From Hyalangium versicolor (GTDB lineage: Bacteria > Myxococcota > Myxococcia > Myxococcales > Myxococcaceae), in contig NZ_JAHXBF010000040.1 of the NCBI RefSeq assembly GCF_020103695.1, forward strand, positions 1-64,000: a DNA stretch of 64,000 nucleotides. Reading direction: 5' to 3'. Below the pieces are notes generated by a model. It saw nothing but the letters and a program-made list of their open reading frames with translations. It was not told the DNA's origin and searched no databases. This document shows positions 9,001 to 16,026 of the stretch, piece by piece. A program made the position numbers and the translations under genes. Numbering within the stretch: the stretch's first letter is position 1; every line of letters starts with the position of its first letter.

Positions 9001-9446
9001 ACACAGGCCAGAGCAAGCGCGCGGATGCCAGTGGCAATGGCGTCCGCAAGGTCGTCATGTCCGCGGACGGGAAGCTGCTGATCAGCTCCAGCGAGAAGGA
9101 CAGCACCCTGCGGCTCTGGGATGGGTGGACGGCGGAGGCTCACGGGGTGCTCAAGGGCCACCAGGGAGACATCTCCGACTTCGCGCTCTCGCCGGATGGC
9201 CGCCGGGTGGTCAGCGCGAGCCTCGATCGGACGGTGCGGCTGTTCGACCTGGAGACCAACGAGAGCCGAGTGATGAGAGGTCACGCCGCGCGTGTCACCG
9301 GCGTGGCATTCCTGGACGACCAGCACATGGCCTCCGTGAGCTGGGACGGCAGCGTGCGGTACTGGTCGGATGATCTACCCACGGACCCGGTGGAGCTGCG
9401 CCAGTGGATGGAGTCTATCGAGACAGGCCGGGGCACCAATCGCTGA
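6003..9446 (+). CDS. Ser/Thr protein kinase with C-terminal WD40 repeats
   Basis: A 1147-residue Hanks-type kinase. The start is uncertain: GTG 6003, ATG 6054 and ATG 6093 are in frame and none has a strong ribosome binding site. The kinase domain (about residues 78-350) has AIKE with the ATP-site Lys, catalytic HRDLKPAN, DWGLAK in place of DFG, and GTPAYMPPEQA. One membrane helix follows the juxtamembrane arm at about 380-400 (AVVSVTAVALLILAVMGTAG). The rest is a long run of WD40 repeats (roughly 14, e.g. LAFSPDG...VRLWD), probably forming one or two beta-propellers. This cytoplasmic-kinase/propeller architecture is common in myxobacteria. It lies directly upstream of the graspetide-like precursor gene. 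Confidence 0.93.
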   Translation: MFFRKKPLAPVLHARVAMDPVLEEATGPQLMSKDDPTWDIPAARKSGSGSGLDSTLPGRTATSQAAAQALPLVQLDRYDISGEFAHGAIGRILQARDRHLGRPVAIKELITRGGEVEARFVAEALITARLQHPSIVPVYEAGRWATGEPFFAMKFVKGRSLADVISEKRTLQERLALLPHVLAVAEAIAYSHTERIIHRDLKPANVLVGAFGETVVIDWGLAKDLTQDTSDEATLPVTPKGADPSLTQLGMVVGTPAYMPPEQAAGRPVDERADVYALGAILYHLLAGTRPYDSGSSAQVIDQVVRGPPLALNQRQKGIPADLLAIVAKAMARDPAERYATARELAEDLRRFQTGQIVGAHAYSLGERFWRWVRRYRAVVSVTAVALLILAVMGTAGVLRVMAERDRAEAAQLQTLQRADELTLLHARTAMERDPNETLTWLGKLSPGFNQWSAVRTIAADARARGFATILRGHKEIVTDLVFSHDGRFLITCSDDHTVRVWNMERDEARVLTGHTDEVWHMALTPDGKHVATTSKDRTVRLWNLETGEGRILATHPGPADSIAFTPDGLRMVSTNRGDDMLRVWNVATGALEKMFKTGLGNLNMMEMSPNGRYVIVKPLEGPRAQLWDLEQGTSRTLEHGSTVVTLAFSPRGDKVATGSMNQTLRLWDPRTGQEQILGEQLGSLSYLAFSPDGMQLATGNAEGQVRLWNLNTGKSELLGTHEGRVNEILFFRDGHLLATSSDDRTAQLWDLTTGHSRVLRGHQGAVYPLDFSPDGKWLAVGSYDGTTRLFSVRPEANRLLAKSLVFLSAMAVAPGGQQVAAAGGDFLQLINVSTEASVTLEAPHLNEPITLQFSPDARWLATGGKDGLVRLWDATTGKLVHKLEGHANPTTALTFSRDGQRLATADASGEVRLWEVGSGKGRALGLHEEPVLALAFSPDGQKLASGSKAGKLRLWRLGEGSVEELRGHEDAVRSLLFSPDGRRLISGSMDHTVRIWDLDTGQSKRADASGNGVRKVVMSADGKLLISSSEKDSTLRLWDGWTAEAHGVLKGHQGDISDFALSPDGRRVVSASLDRTVRLFDLETNESRVMRGHAARVTGVAFLDDQHMASVSWDGSVRYWSDDLPTDPVELRQWMESIETGRGTNR

Positions 9447-9515
9447 CCTGCACCGCCGAGGTATCGCCTCGCGGCTGCTCCCGTCACAAGCCCTGAGGGC
9501 CACCTCAGTCTCCGA

Positions 9516-9540
9516 GGACAGGTTGACCCCTTTCCTGTCC
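9516..9540 (+). promoter_or_regulatory. Hairpin in the leader of the graspetide-like precursor gene
   Basis: GGACAGG (9516-9522) and CCTGTCC (9534-9540) form a perfect 7-bp stem with an 11-base loop, ending about 12 bases before the ATG at 9553. A direct repeat TCCGAGGA at 9511 and 9538 brackets it, and the second copy contains the purine-rich GAGGAGA used as ribosome binding site. It could act as a leader structure, an operator, or a terminator for the upstream kinase gene (no T-run follows). Confidence 0.4.
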
Positions 9541-9552
9541 GAGGAGACCCCC

Positions 9553-9765
9553 ATGAGCAAGCAAGGTACGCGGAAGTCCTTCATCCAATATGAGCTGCCC
9601 ACGAAGACCCTGGAGCAGGTCCAGGGTGGGAAGGGGCTGACCACCCTGGCACTAGGCGAGGAGGGCGGCGGCCTCACGACCCTGGTGGTCGGCGAGGAGT
9701 GTGGAGATTGGCCTCCTCGGATCACGACCCTGGCGCTGGGTGAAGAGGGCTGCGGGCGCTTCTGA
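9553..9765 (+). CDS. Graspetide (omega-ester peptide) precursor-like RiPP, three TTxxxxEE repeats
   Basis: A 70-residue peptide with a GAGGAG ribosome binding site 6 bases before the ATG. Residues 1-26 look like a leader ending in LEQVQGG, a double-glycine cleavage motif as used by C39-peptidase exporters. The remainder carries three copies of TTxxxxEE: TTLALGEE (30-37), TTLVVGEE (42-49) and TTLALGEE (58-65), linked by GGGL and CGDWPPRI. In plesiocin-type graspetides an ATP-grasp ligase joins the two Thr side chains to the two Glu side chains of each repeat, giving bicyclic hairpins. Two Cys (50, 67) are unusual extras. No ATP-grasp ligase, C39 transporter or second precursor is in the window, so the assignment rests on the core motif alone. 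A repeat protein of other function is the alternative. Confidence 0.75.
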   Translation: MSKQGTRKSFIQYELPTKTLEQVQGGKGLTTLALGEEGGGLTTLVVGEECGDWPPRITTLALGEEGCGRF

Positions 9766-9789
9766 CGCGCGTCCAGCCCGAAAGTGGCG

Positions 9790-9821
9790 GGGAGGCTCAT
9801 TCCGTCAAGGACGAGCCTCCC
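9790..9821 (+). terminator. Hairpin after the precursor gene, probable terminator
   Basis: GGGAGGCTC (9790-9798) pairs perfectly with GAGCCTCCC (9813-9821) over a 14-base loop, 24 bases after the precursor stop codon. The stem is strong but no T-run follows, so it may be a weak intrinsic terminator or an RNA 3'-stabilising structure. Confidence 0.5.
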
Positions 9822-9899
9822 GGGCCAATGCCCCTCTTGGCTTTGCCGTCGACCCGCCCTCTACTGCGGGGCCTCGGCATCAAGACAGGAGGAGCTCGC

Positions 9900-11639
9900 A
9901 TGGATCTCATCATCGAGAATGGCCTCGTCTTCGACGGGCTCGGAGGCCCGCCACGCCCGTGTCACGTCGGCATCCAGGGAGAGACCGTCGCCGCGCTCTC
10001 CGAGGCCCCGCTACCGCGCACACCGGCCACCCGCGTCATCGACGCGCGCGGGCACTGGGTGATGCCGGGCTTCATCGACTTCCACACGCACTATGACGCC
10101 GAGGTGGAGCTGGCGCCCTCGCTCTCGGAGTCGGTGCGGCACGGCGTCACCACCGTGGTGATGGGGAGCTGCTCGCTGAGCCTCGCGGTGGGCACGGCCG
10201 AGGACCTGGCGGACATGTTCTGCCGCGTGGAGGCCATCCCCTACGACACCGTGCGCTCGCTGCTCGAGGAGCGCAAGCGCTGGAACACGCTGGGCGAGTA
10301 CCTGGAGCACCTGGACTCGCTGCCGCTGGGGCCTCATGTCGCTTCGTTCCTCGGGCACTCCGCGCTGCGCGCGCACGTGATGGGGCTCCACCGGAGCCTG
10401 GACCGCCGCGAGCGTCCCAATGGCGAGGAGATGGCCCGCATGGAGGGGCTCGTCCGCGAGGGCTTGGAACTGGGCTACCTGGGCCTGTCCATCCAGACGC
10501 TCAGGTGGGACAAGATGGGCGGCACCCGGGACATCCGCAGCCAGCCCCTGCCCTCCACCTTCGCACACTGGAGCGAGTACCGGCGTCTCACGCGCCTGCT
10601 GCGCGAGCGCGGCCGTGTCTTCCAGGGCGTGCCCAACATCAGCACCAAGGTGAACGTGCTGCTGTTCCTCCTGGAGAGCGTGGGCCTGTTCCGCAAGCCG
10701 CTGAAGACGACGGTCATCTCGATGATGGATGCGCGGGCCAGCCGAGGCATCCACCGGCTGATAGGCGTGCTCTCGCGCACGTTCAACCGCTTGCTGGGAG
10801 CGGACTTCCGGTGGCAGGCGCTGCCCGAGGTGTTCGACCTGTGGGCGGATGGCATCGACCTGGTCGTCTTCGAGGAGTTCGGCGCGGGCACCGCGGCCCT
10901 GCACCTCCAGGATGCCGCGGCGCGCGCGGAGCTGCTGAGGGATCCGGCCTACCGCGAGCGCTTCCGCCGCCAGTGGACGAGCCGCTGGTTGCCCAAGGCC
11001 TTCCACCGGGACTTCAATCAGTCGCAGATCCTCGACTGCCCGGACGAGAAGCTGGTGGGCAAGTCCTTCGCGCAGGTGGCGGAGGAGCAGGGCCGACACG
11101 CGGTGGACGTGTTCCTGGATCTGGTGGCCACGTATGGGGACAAGCTGCGCTGGTTCACGGTGATGGCCAATGACAGGCCTGAGGAGCTGGACTTCATCTG
11201 CCAGCATCCGGACGTGCTGATGGGCTTTTCGGATGCGGGGGCGCACCTGCGCAACATGGCGCACTACAACTTCCCGCTGCGGCTGCTGCGGAGGGTGCGC
11301 GAGGCCGAGCGCCGGGGCCATCCCTTCATGAGCATCGAGCGCGCCGTGCATCGGCTCACCGGAGAGATTGGCCAGTGGATCGGGTTGGACGCGGGCGTGC
11401 TCGCGCAGGGCAAGCGCGCGGACGTGGTAGTGGTGAACCCCGAGGGACTGGACGAGAAGCTCGAAGTGGCCACCGAGGCTCCCATGGAGAACTTCGGAGG
11501 CTTCGTACGGCTGGTGCGCCGCAATGATGCCGCCGTGAAGGCCGTGCTCATCTCCGGCCGCGAGGCCGTGGCGGATGGCTCCGTGACACCGCGGCTCGGC
11601 CAGGAGCGCGGTTTCGGACGGGTGCTGCGCGCGAGCTGA
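9900..11639 (+). CDS. N-acyl-D-amino-acid deacylase family amidohydrolase
   Basis: A 579-residue metal-dependent amidohydrolase. The ATG at 9900 is preferred over an in-frame ATG 72 bases upstream because AGGAGG sits 7 bases before it. N-terminal beta-sandwich strands (MDLIIENGLVFDG) are followed by the metal motif GFIDFHTHYD with His62 and His64, a GSCSLS segment like the Cys ligand loop of D-aminoacylases, and FSDAGAHL with the catalytic Asp. A C-terminal strand (GKRADVVVVNPE) closes the sandwich. It probably hydrolyses N-acyl-D-amino acids or related amides; substrate unproven. Cytoplasmic. Confidence 0.88.
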   Translation: MDLIIENGLVFDGLGGPPRPCHVGIQGETVAALSEAPLPRTPATRVIDARGHWVMPGFIDFHTHYDAEVELAPSLSESVRHGVTTVVMGSCSLSLAVGTAEDLADMFCRVEAIPYDTVRSLLEERKRWNTLGEYLEHLDSLPLGPHVASFLGHSALRAHVMGLHRSLDRRERPNGEEMARMEGLVREGLELGYLGLSIQTLRWDKMGGTRDIRSQPLPSTFAHWSEYRRLTRLLRERGRVFQGVPNISTKVNVLLFLLESVGLFRKPLKTTVISMMDARASRGIHRLIGVLSRTFNRLLGADFRWQALPEVFDLWADGIDLVVFEEFGAGTAALHLQDAAARAELLRDPAYRERFRRQWTSRWLPKAFHRDFNQSQILDCPDEKLVGKSFAQVAEEQGRHAVDVFLDLVATYGDKLRWFTVMANDRPEELDFICQHPDVLMGFSDAGAHLRNMAHYNFPLRLLRRVREAERRGHPFMSIERAVHRLTGEIGQWIGLDAGVLAQGKRADVVVVNPEGLDEKLEVATEAPMENFGGFVRLVRRNDAAVKAVLISGREAVADGSVTPRLGQERGFGRVLRAS

Positions 11640-11666
11640 TGTGGGCTGCTCGGATGACACAGGAGT

Positions 11667-11739
11667 GCCCTGTCGGGCGCGGTCCGTGCGAACCTGTCCA
11701 CTTGTCAGACAGGTTTGGAAACTGCGCGGCCGACAGGGC
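11667..11739. repeat. Nested inverted repeat between convergent genes (probable bidirectional terminator)
   Basis: Outer arms GCCCTGTCGG (11667-11676) and CCGACAGGGC (11730-11739) are perfectly complementary. Inside them, AACCTGTC (11691-11698) pairs with GACAGGTT (11708-11715) over a 9-base loop that itself contains TTGTCA. All four arms share a CTGTC/GACAG core. The 73-base structure lies between two genes that end towards each other, fitting a shared terminator or an extragenic palindromic repeat. Confidence 0.6.
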
Positions 11740-11747
11740 TCCCCAGG

Positions 11748-13922
11748 TCAGACACGGGTGATGCGGACCGGCACTCCGCTGAATGCGGCGTTGCCACAGA
11801 GCGCGTCCAGATGCTGATCATCGGTGAGATCGTTGAGGCTCACGCCCGAGTGCTTTGTCGCCACGCCGAGGCGCACGCCCTCACGACGGTGGCCATAGCC
11901 GTGCGGCAGGCTCACCACTCCGCGCATCACCTCGTCCGTCACGTTCACCGGGACGGAAACCTCTCCCACGCGTGAGGTGACACGGGCCTCATCGCCTTCC
12001 GCCAGCCCGAGCGCCTTCGCATCCTCCGGATGCATCATCAGCGTGCACCGGGACTTCCCGCTCATGAGCATGGGCACATTGTGCATCCACGAGTTGTTGT
12101 CGCGCAGATGGCGCCGGCCGATCAGCAGCAGCTCGTTGCCCGATAGTGGAGCCGTGCCTTCGGGGAAGGCCTCGCTTAGACGCGTCACGTCCTGCACGAA
12201 GGGCGCGGGCGCCAGTTGGATGCGCTTGCCCTGGGTGGCCAGCCGCTGGGGAAGGCTCGGCTTCAGCGGCCCCAGGTCCACGCCATGCGGATGCTGCTTC
12301 AGCGCCGAGAGACTCAGGCTCTTCCGGAGCCCCTTCGCGCGCAGGCCGTAGGGACCGGCTCGCAGGCCCACTTCGAGGATGCCCTCGGGGCCCATCCGCT
12401 TCAGCGCCTGGTACTTGAAGGTGCGCCGCACGCTGCTGCCATGGCGGAGCACCTCCAACCGGTGCTGAAGCTCCAGTGCGATCCGCCAGTCGTGCATCGC
12501 CCCAGCTGGAGGCTCGAAGAGCGGGGGCGCGTAACGGGCCGTGTTCCGGATCGCCAGCACGTGGAAGGCAATGTCGTAATGAGAGCGCTCCAGCGGCGAG
12601 GGCGTCGGCAGGATGAGGTGTGCGTGCCGCGTCGTCTCATTGAGGTACGGGTCGATGGACACCATGAAGTCCAGCGACGTCAGGGCCTTGTCCAGCTGTC
12701 CTCCATTGGGCGTCGAGAGCACCGGATTGCCCGCGAAGGTGAGCAGGCCTCGAATCTGACCTTGCCCCTCCGTGAGGATCTCCTCAGCCAGTGCCGCCAC
12801 GGGCAGCTCTCCGGCGAACTCCGGCAGCCCTCGCACGCGGCTCTTCCAGCGCCCGAAGCCTCCCCGGCCGCTGGCCAGCGCACGAGGGCCTCCGACGATA
12901 TCGAACGCCGGGCGCGTGAACAGGACGCCACCCTCGCGATCCAGGTTGCCGCTCACCACGTTGATGACGTTGATGAGCCACTGGCACAGTCCGCCGAACG
13001 CCTGCGTAGAGGTGCCCACCCGCCCGTAGCAGATGGCCGTGGGGGCTTCGGCGAATTCTCGAGCGATGCGGCGGATGACCTCCGCGGGGATGCCCGTGGG
13101 GCCGGCGGCACGTTCGGGCGTGAACTCGCGGGCCAGCTCGCGCACTGTCTCCAGTCCGTCCGTGAAGGAGGCGAGGCGCTCCAGACGAGGACGCTCCAGC
13201 AGCAGGTGGAGCAGAGCGAAGAGGAAGAGCGCGTCCGTGCCCGGTCGGACGAAGAGGTGCTCGTCCGCAATGCGTGCCGTCTCGGTCCGGCGCGGGTCCA
13301 CCACGACCACCCGGCCGCCACGCTGCTGGATGGCTCGAAGCCGTGCCCTCACATCCGGCGCCGTCATCATGCTCCCGTTGGAGGCCAGCGGGTTGGCGCC
13401 CAACGCGAGCAGGTAGTGGGTCCGGTCCAGATCCGGGATGGGCACCAGCAACTGGTGCCCGAACATCAGGTGCGAGGCCAGCAAGTGCGGCAGTTGATCC
13501 ACCGAGGTCGCGCTGTACATGTTGCGCGTGCGGAGGGTGCGCAGCAGCTGAGGCATGAAGAGCAGCGCCCCGGGGTTGTGGACCGTGGGGTTGCCCAGGT
13601 AGGTGGCCACCGCGTCCTTGCCCCGTTCGCTCTGGAGCTGATGGAGCCGCCGTGCGGCCTCGTCCAGTGCCTCCTTCCAGGAGATGGGCTCCCAGCCGTT
13701 GGCGGTGCGCCGCATCGGCTGGCGCAGGCGCTCGGGATCTTCATGGAGATCCTTCAGCGCCACAGCCTTGGGACAGATGTGCCCACGGCTGAAGGGGTCC
13801 TGCTCATCGCCACGGATGGAGGTGATGCGGCCATCCGCCACCTCGATTCGAACACCGCACATGGCCTCGCAGAGGTTGCAGGTGCGGAAGTGGGTCTGGG
13901 TTTCAGCTGCAGAAGCGCCCAT
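11748..13922 (-). CDS. Molybdopterin-dependent oxidoreductase with 4Fe-4S site
   Basis: A 724-residue member of the DMSO-reductase superfamily. An N-terminal iron-sulfur motif C15-x2-C18-x3-C22-x27-C50 binds a 4Fe-4S cluster. Then come the usual molybdopterin-binding blocks, for example YLGNP, LGANPLASNGSMM and GRVGTSTQAFG, and a C-terminal dinucleotide-binding barrel (about 600-724: MMHPEDAKALGLAEGDEARV, LPHGYGH). There is no Tat signal, so it should be cytoplasmic. The closest general resemblance is to formate-dehydrogenase-like anaerobic dehydrogenases, but the electron donor is not predictable and no partner subunit is adjacent. AAGGAG precedes the ATG. Confidence 0.9.
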   Translation of the reverse strand: MGASAAETQTHFRTCNLCEAMCGVRIEVADGRITSIRGDEQDPFSRGHICPKAVALKDLHEDPERLRQPMRRTANGWEPISWKEALDEAARRLHQLQSERGKDAVATYLGNPTVHNPGALLFMPQLLRTLRTRNMYSATSVDQLPHLLASHLMFGHQLLVPIPDLDRTHYLLALGANPLASNGSMMTAPDVRARLRAIQQRGGRVVVVDPRRTETARIADEHLFVRPGTDALFLFALLHLLLERPRLERLASFTDGLETVRELAREFTPERAAGPTGIPAEVIRRIAREFAEAPTAICYGRVGTSTQAFGGLCQWLINVINVVSGNLDREGGVLFTRPAFDIVGGPRALASGRGGFGRWKSRVRGLPEFAGELPVAALAEEILTEGQGQIRGLLTFAGNPVLSTPNGGQLDKALTSLDFMVSIDPYLNETTRHAHLILPTPSPLERSHYDIAFHVLAIRNTARYAPPLFEPPAGAMHDWRIALELQHRLEVLRHGSSVRRTFKYQALKRMGPEGILEVGLRAGPYGLRAKGLRKSLSLSALKQHPHGVDLGPLKPSLPQRLATQGKRIQLAPAPFVQDVTRLSEAFPEGTAPLSGNELLLIGRRHLRDNNSWMHNVPMLMSGKSRCTLMMHPEDAKALGLAEGDEARVTSRVGEVSVPVNVTDEVMRGVVSLPHGYGHRREGVRLGVATKHSGVSLNDLTDDQHLDALCGNAAFSGVPVRITRV

Positions 13923-13958
13923 CGCAATGCTCCTTCGCCATCCGGGAAGCCGAACGAC

Positions 13959-14966
13959 CTAGTTGCTGGCGGCCTTTCGTGATTCCTCGATCCTCTGACT
14001 CAACCAATCCAGGTACTTGAAGACGCTCGTGTACGCCGAGAGCGTCAACGTACCAGCACGGACAGATTTCGCGACCCCTACGAGCTGCACTTCGTCCCCG
14101 ACCTTGCGAAAGCAGGGGCCGCCGCTGTCACCCGGGGTGAGGTACGAGCCTGATTTGACCCGCGAATCCGGCACTTCGCCCGAATACGTCCCAGCCACCT
14201 CGACGTCCTGCCGACCGACCTGGAAAGCCGCGTCATCGGTCCTTCTGGAGACGACATAGTTCTCGCCATAGCGGCGGTCCCTCCCGATACCTCCGCCGAG
14301 ATAGGGAAGGCCATAGCCGACCAGGACCACCTTCTCGTTGTGACCCACCCGCTTCCTTGCGAGCGATGCAGGCTTCACCTTTTCTTCGACCGGGCTCTCC
14401 AGGGAGATGGTCGCGATGTCTGCCTCGCTGAAGATCGTCGCGTTGACCGTCCTGCCGGGCTCCGTCTCGACCTCCTTGTAGACGAGCTTGATGCCCTGGT
14501 GAACCTGCACCTTGCCCCTGTAGAGCCTGCTCTCCTCGACGGGCACACTGCCATCGCTCGCGAGCGGTTCCGAGGACTTGTATTTGAAGAACCGGACGTA
14601 CCCTGTCTCGGCGCACGGGGACCGCTTGTCAACAATGGTCGTGTCGAGCGCTTCCGGAGCAACGGGCTTCCGCTCGCTACACACGCAGTGGCCTGCTGTC
14701 AGCACCAACCGGTCGTCGATGAGCACACCGCTGCACTCCTTGTCGATGTGCCCGACTCCTGGCTTGAAGACGGTCGCCTTGATCTTCACCGTGGAGAAGT
14801 AATGATTCTCGCTGTCGACGATGCTCTCCGACACCACGGAGATCTCATTGCCAGTTCCGAAGTGCTCGATCCCCTGGCTCACAGCACGCCCTCCACACCC
14901 GCTGCCCATCCACAGCAGCGCGACCGCTACGACAGTCAGCGTCAGTGCTGTCCTCAGGCGCGGCAT
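13959..14966 (-). CDS. Trypsin-like serine protease, lipoprotein
   Basis: A 335-residue S1-family protease with a lipoprotein signal (hydrophobic residues 6-22, then GSGC with Cys24), so probably on the outer membrane. The triad is visible: His in LTAGHCVC, Asp in EADIATISLE and Ser in PGDSGGPCF. An extra Cys two residues after the His-loop Cys (HCVC) is shared by all four trypsin-like lipoproteins in this window. It follows a paralogue by 30 bases in the same orientation, so the two form an operon. AAGGAGG precedes the ATG. Confidence 0.9.
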   Translation of the reverse strand: MPRLRTALTLTVVAVALLWMGSGCGGRAVSQGIEHFGTGNEISVVSESIVDSENHYFSTVKIKATVFKPGVGHIDKECSGVLIDDRLVLTAGHCVCSERKPVAPEALDTTIVDKRSPCAETGYVRFFKYKSSEPLASDGSVPVEESRLYRGKVQVHQGIKLVYKEVETEPGRTVNATIFSEADIATISLESPVEEKVKPASLARKRVGHNEKVVLVGYGLPYLGGGIGRDRRYGENYVVSRRTDDAAFQVGRQDVEVAGTYSGEVPDSRVKSGSYLTPGDSGGPCFRKVGDEVQLVGVAKSVRAGTLTLSAYTSVFKYLDWLSQRIEESRKAASN

Positions 14967-14996
14967 CCAGCCTCCTTGGGTATCACTCCCACCACA

Positions 14997-15965
14997 TTAC
15001 CTCGGGCGCGGCTCGTCGCTCCGCGCTGCAGCGGCGTCCCACTCCTGGATCCGAGCGCGCAGCCAGTCCTGATACGGACGAAGGCTCGTGAAGGTCGATC
15101 CCTCGCCCAGATTCCTGCTGGAAATCCCCACGAGCGAGAGACCCTTGGCGCTCTCGCGCACGCAGGGGCCCCCACTGTCGCTTCTGTACAGGCTCCGCCC
15201 TGGTGACTCGACCAGGACTCGCTCGCCGTGTGCATCCAGCACTCGGGCTACCGTGTTCCTGAGGAAGCGGCGATCCGTGCCGTAGGCATCAACGACTTCA
15301 TCGTAGCCGTAGCCCACCACGGTGATAGCCTCGCCAAGCTGGATCGCTTCCCCATCCAAAGGGAGCGGCCGGAATTCCATCGTCAAGGGCCGGCCCAGGC
15401 GGACGAAGGCGAGATCCGCATGGCTCGAGGCAACCTGGCCCTGCTCATCGAAACGAAGCTCGAACTCAGGGTGCACCTGGACTTCGCCGTCGTGGACACC
15501 CCTGCTCAACGCAGCGGCATCCGTGATGCCCTCCGTCGGCATGTAGAGCACTGTCTCGATGGTGGCGACCCGCGCGCACTCGGCCGCATCCATGATGGCC
15601 GTCTTCCCAGCGCCGGCTGCTCTCCGACGACAGACACAATGCCCCGCCGTCAGGACGAAGCGGCGTCCGACAATCGCACCGCTGCATCGGCCTCGCTCTG
15701 TCTCACTGAACTTCACGGAGACCACCACAGCCGAGCTGTACCGGTTGTAGATATCGAGCTCGCCGGCGAGCTCGATCAGCCGATTGTCGAAGGAGGGAGT
15801 CTCCCAGGCCTCGATGGCGGCATCGGGAGCGCCCGCCACGGGACGGCCTGCATCCTGCGAGAGTGGCGTCCGAGGCTCCTCGGCCTTGCTCCCCTTGCAC
15901 CCACTCCCGAGCAGCAGCATCGCCGCGAGGGCAAGCGCCTTCGAAGTCAGGAGTCTGGGGAGCAT
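14997..15965 (-). CDS. Trypsin-like serine protease, lipoprotein
   Basis: A 322-residue paralogue of the neighbouring protease, with signal peptide and lipobox (LLLGSGC, Cys23). Triad: His in LTAGHCVC, Asp in SHADLAFVRL, Ser in SDSGGPC. The start is unsettled. The ATG at 15965 gives the best signal peptide, but a GGGAGG directly touches it, leaving no spacer; an ATG at 16058 would overlap the trehalase gene and spoil the signal peptide. First gene of the two-protease operon. Confidence 0.87.
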   Translation of the reverse strand: MLPRLLTSKALALAAMLLLGSGCKGSKAEEPRTPLSQDAGRPVAGAPDAAIEAWETPSFDNRLIELAGELDIYNRYSSAVVVSVKFSETERGRCSGAIVGRRFVLTAGHCVCRRRAAGAGKTAIMDAAECARVATIETVLYMPTEGITDAAALSRGVHDGEVQVHPEFELRFDEQGQVASSHADLAFVRLGRPLTMEFRPLPLDGEAIQLGEAITVVGYGYDEVVDAYGTDRRFLRNTVARVLDAHGERVLVESPGRSLYRSDSGGPCVRESAKGLSLVGISSRNLGEGSTFTSLRPYQDWLRARIQEWDAAAARSDEPRPR

Positions 15966-16026
15966 CCTCCCAACTCTGGCATACCTGCCCCAGGGCAGCC
16001 ACCCAGGGGCATGACGGCGCTTCCGC

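Noticed and set aside
9900..11639. D-aminoacylase as the tailoring enzyme of the graspetide-like peptide
   Set aside because: It has its own strong ribosome binding site, a hairpin separates the genes, and graspetide rings need an ATP-grasp ligase, which this protein is not.
12216..13982. 588-codon frame antisense to the molybdopterin oxidoreductase
   Set aside because: The minus-strand protein has clear iron-sulfur and molybdopterin motifs; the antisense frame has none and a His/Arg/Gln-rich composition.
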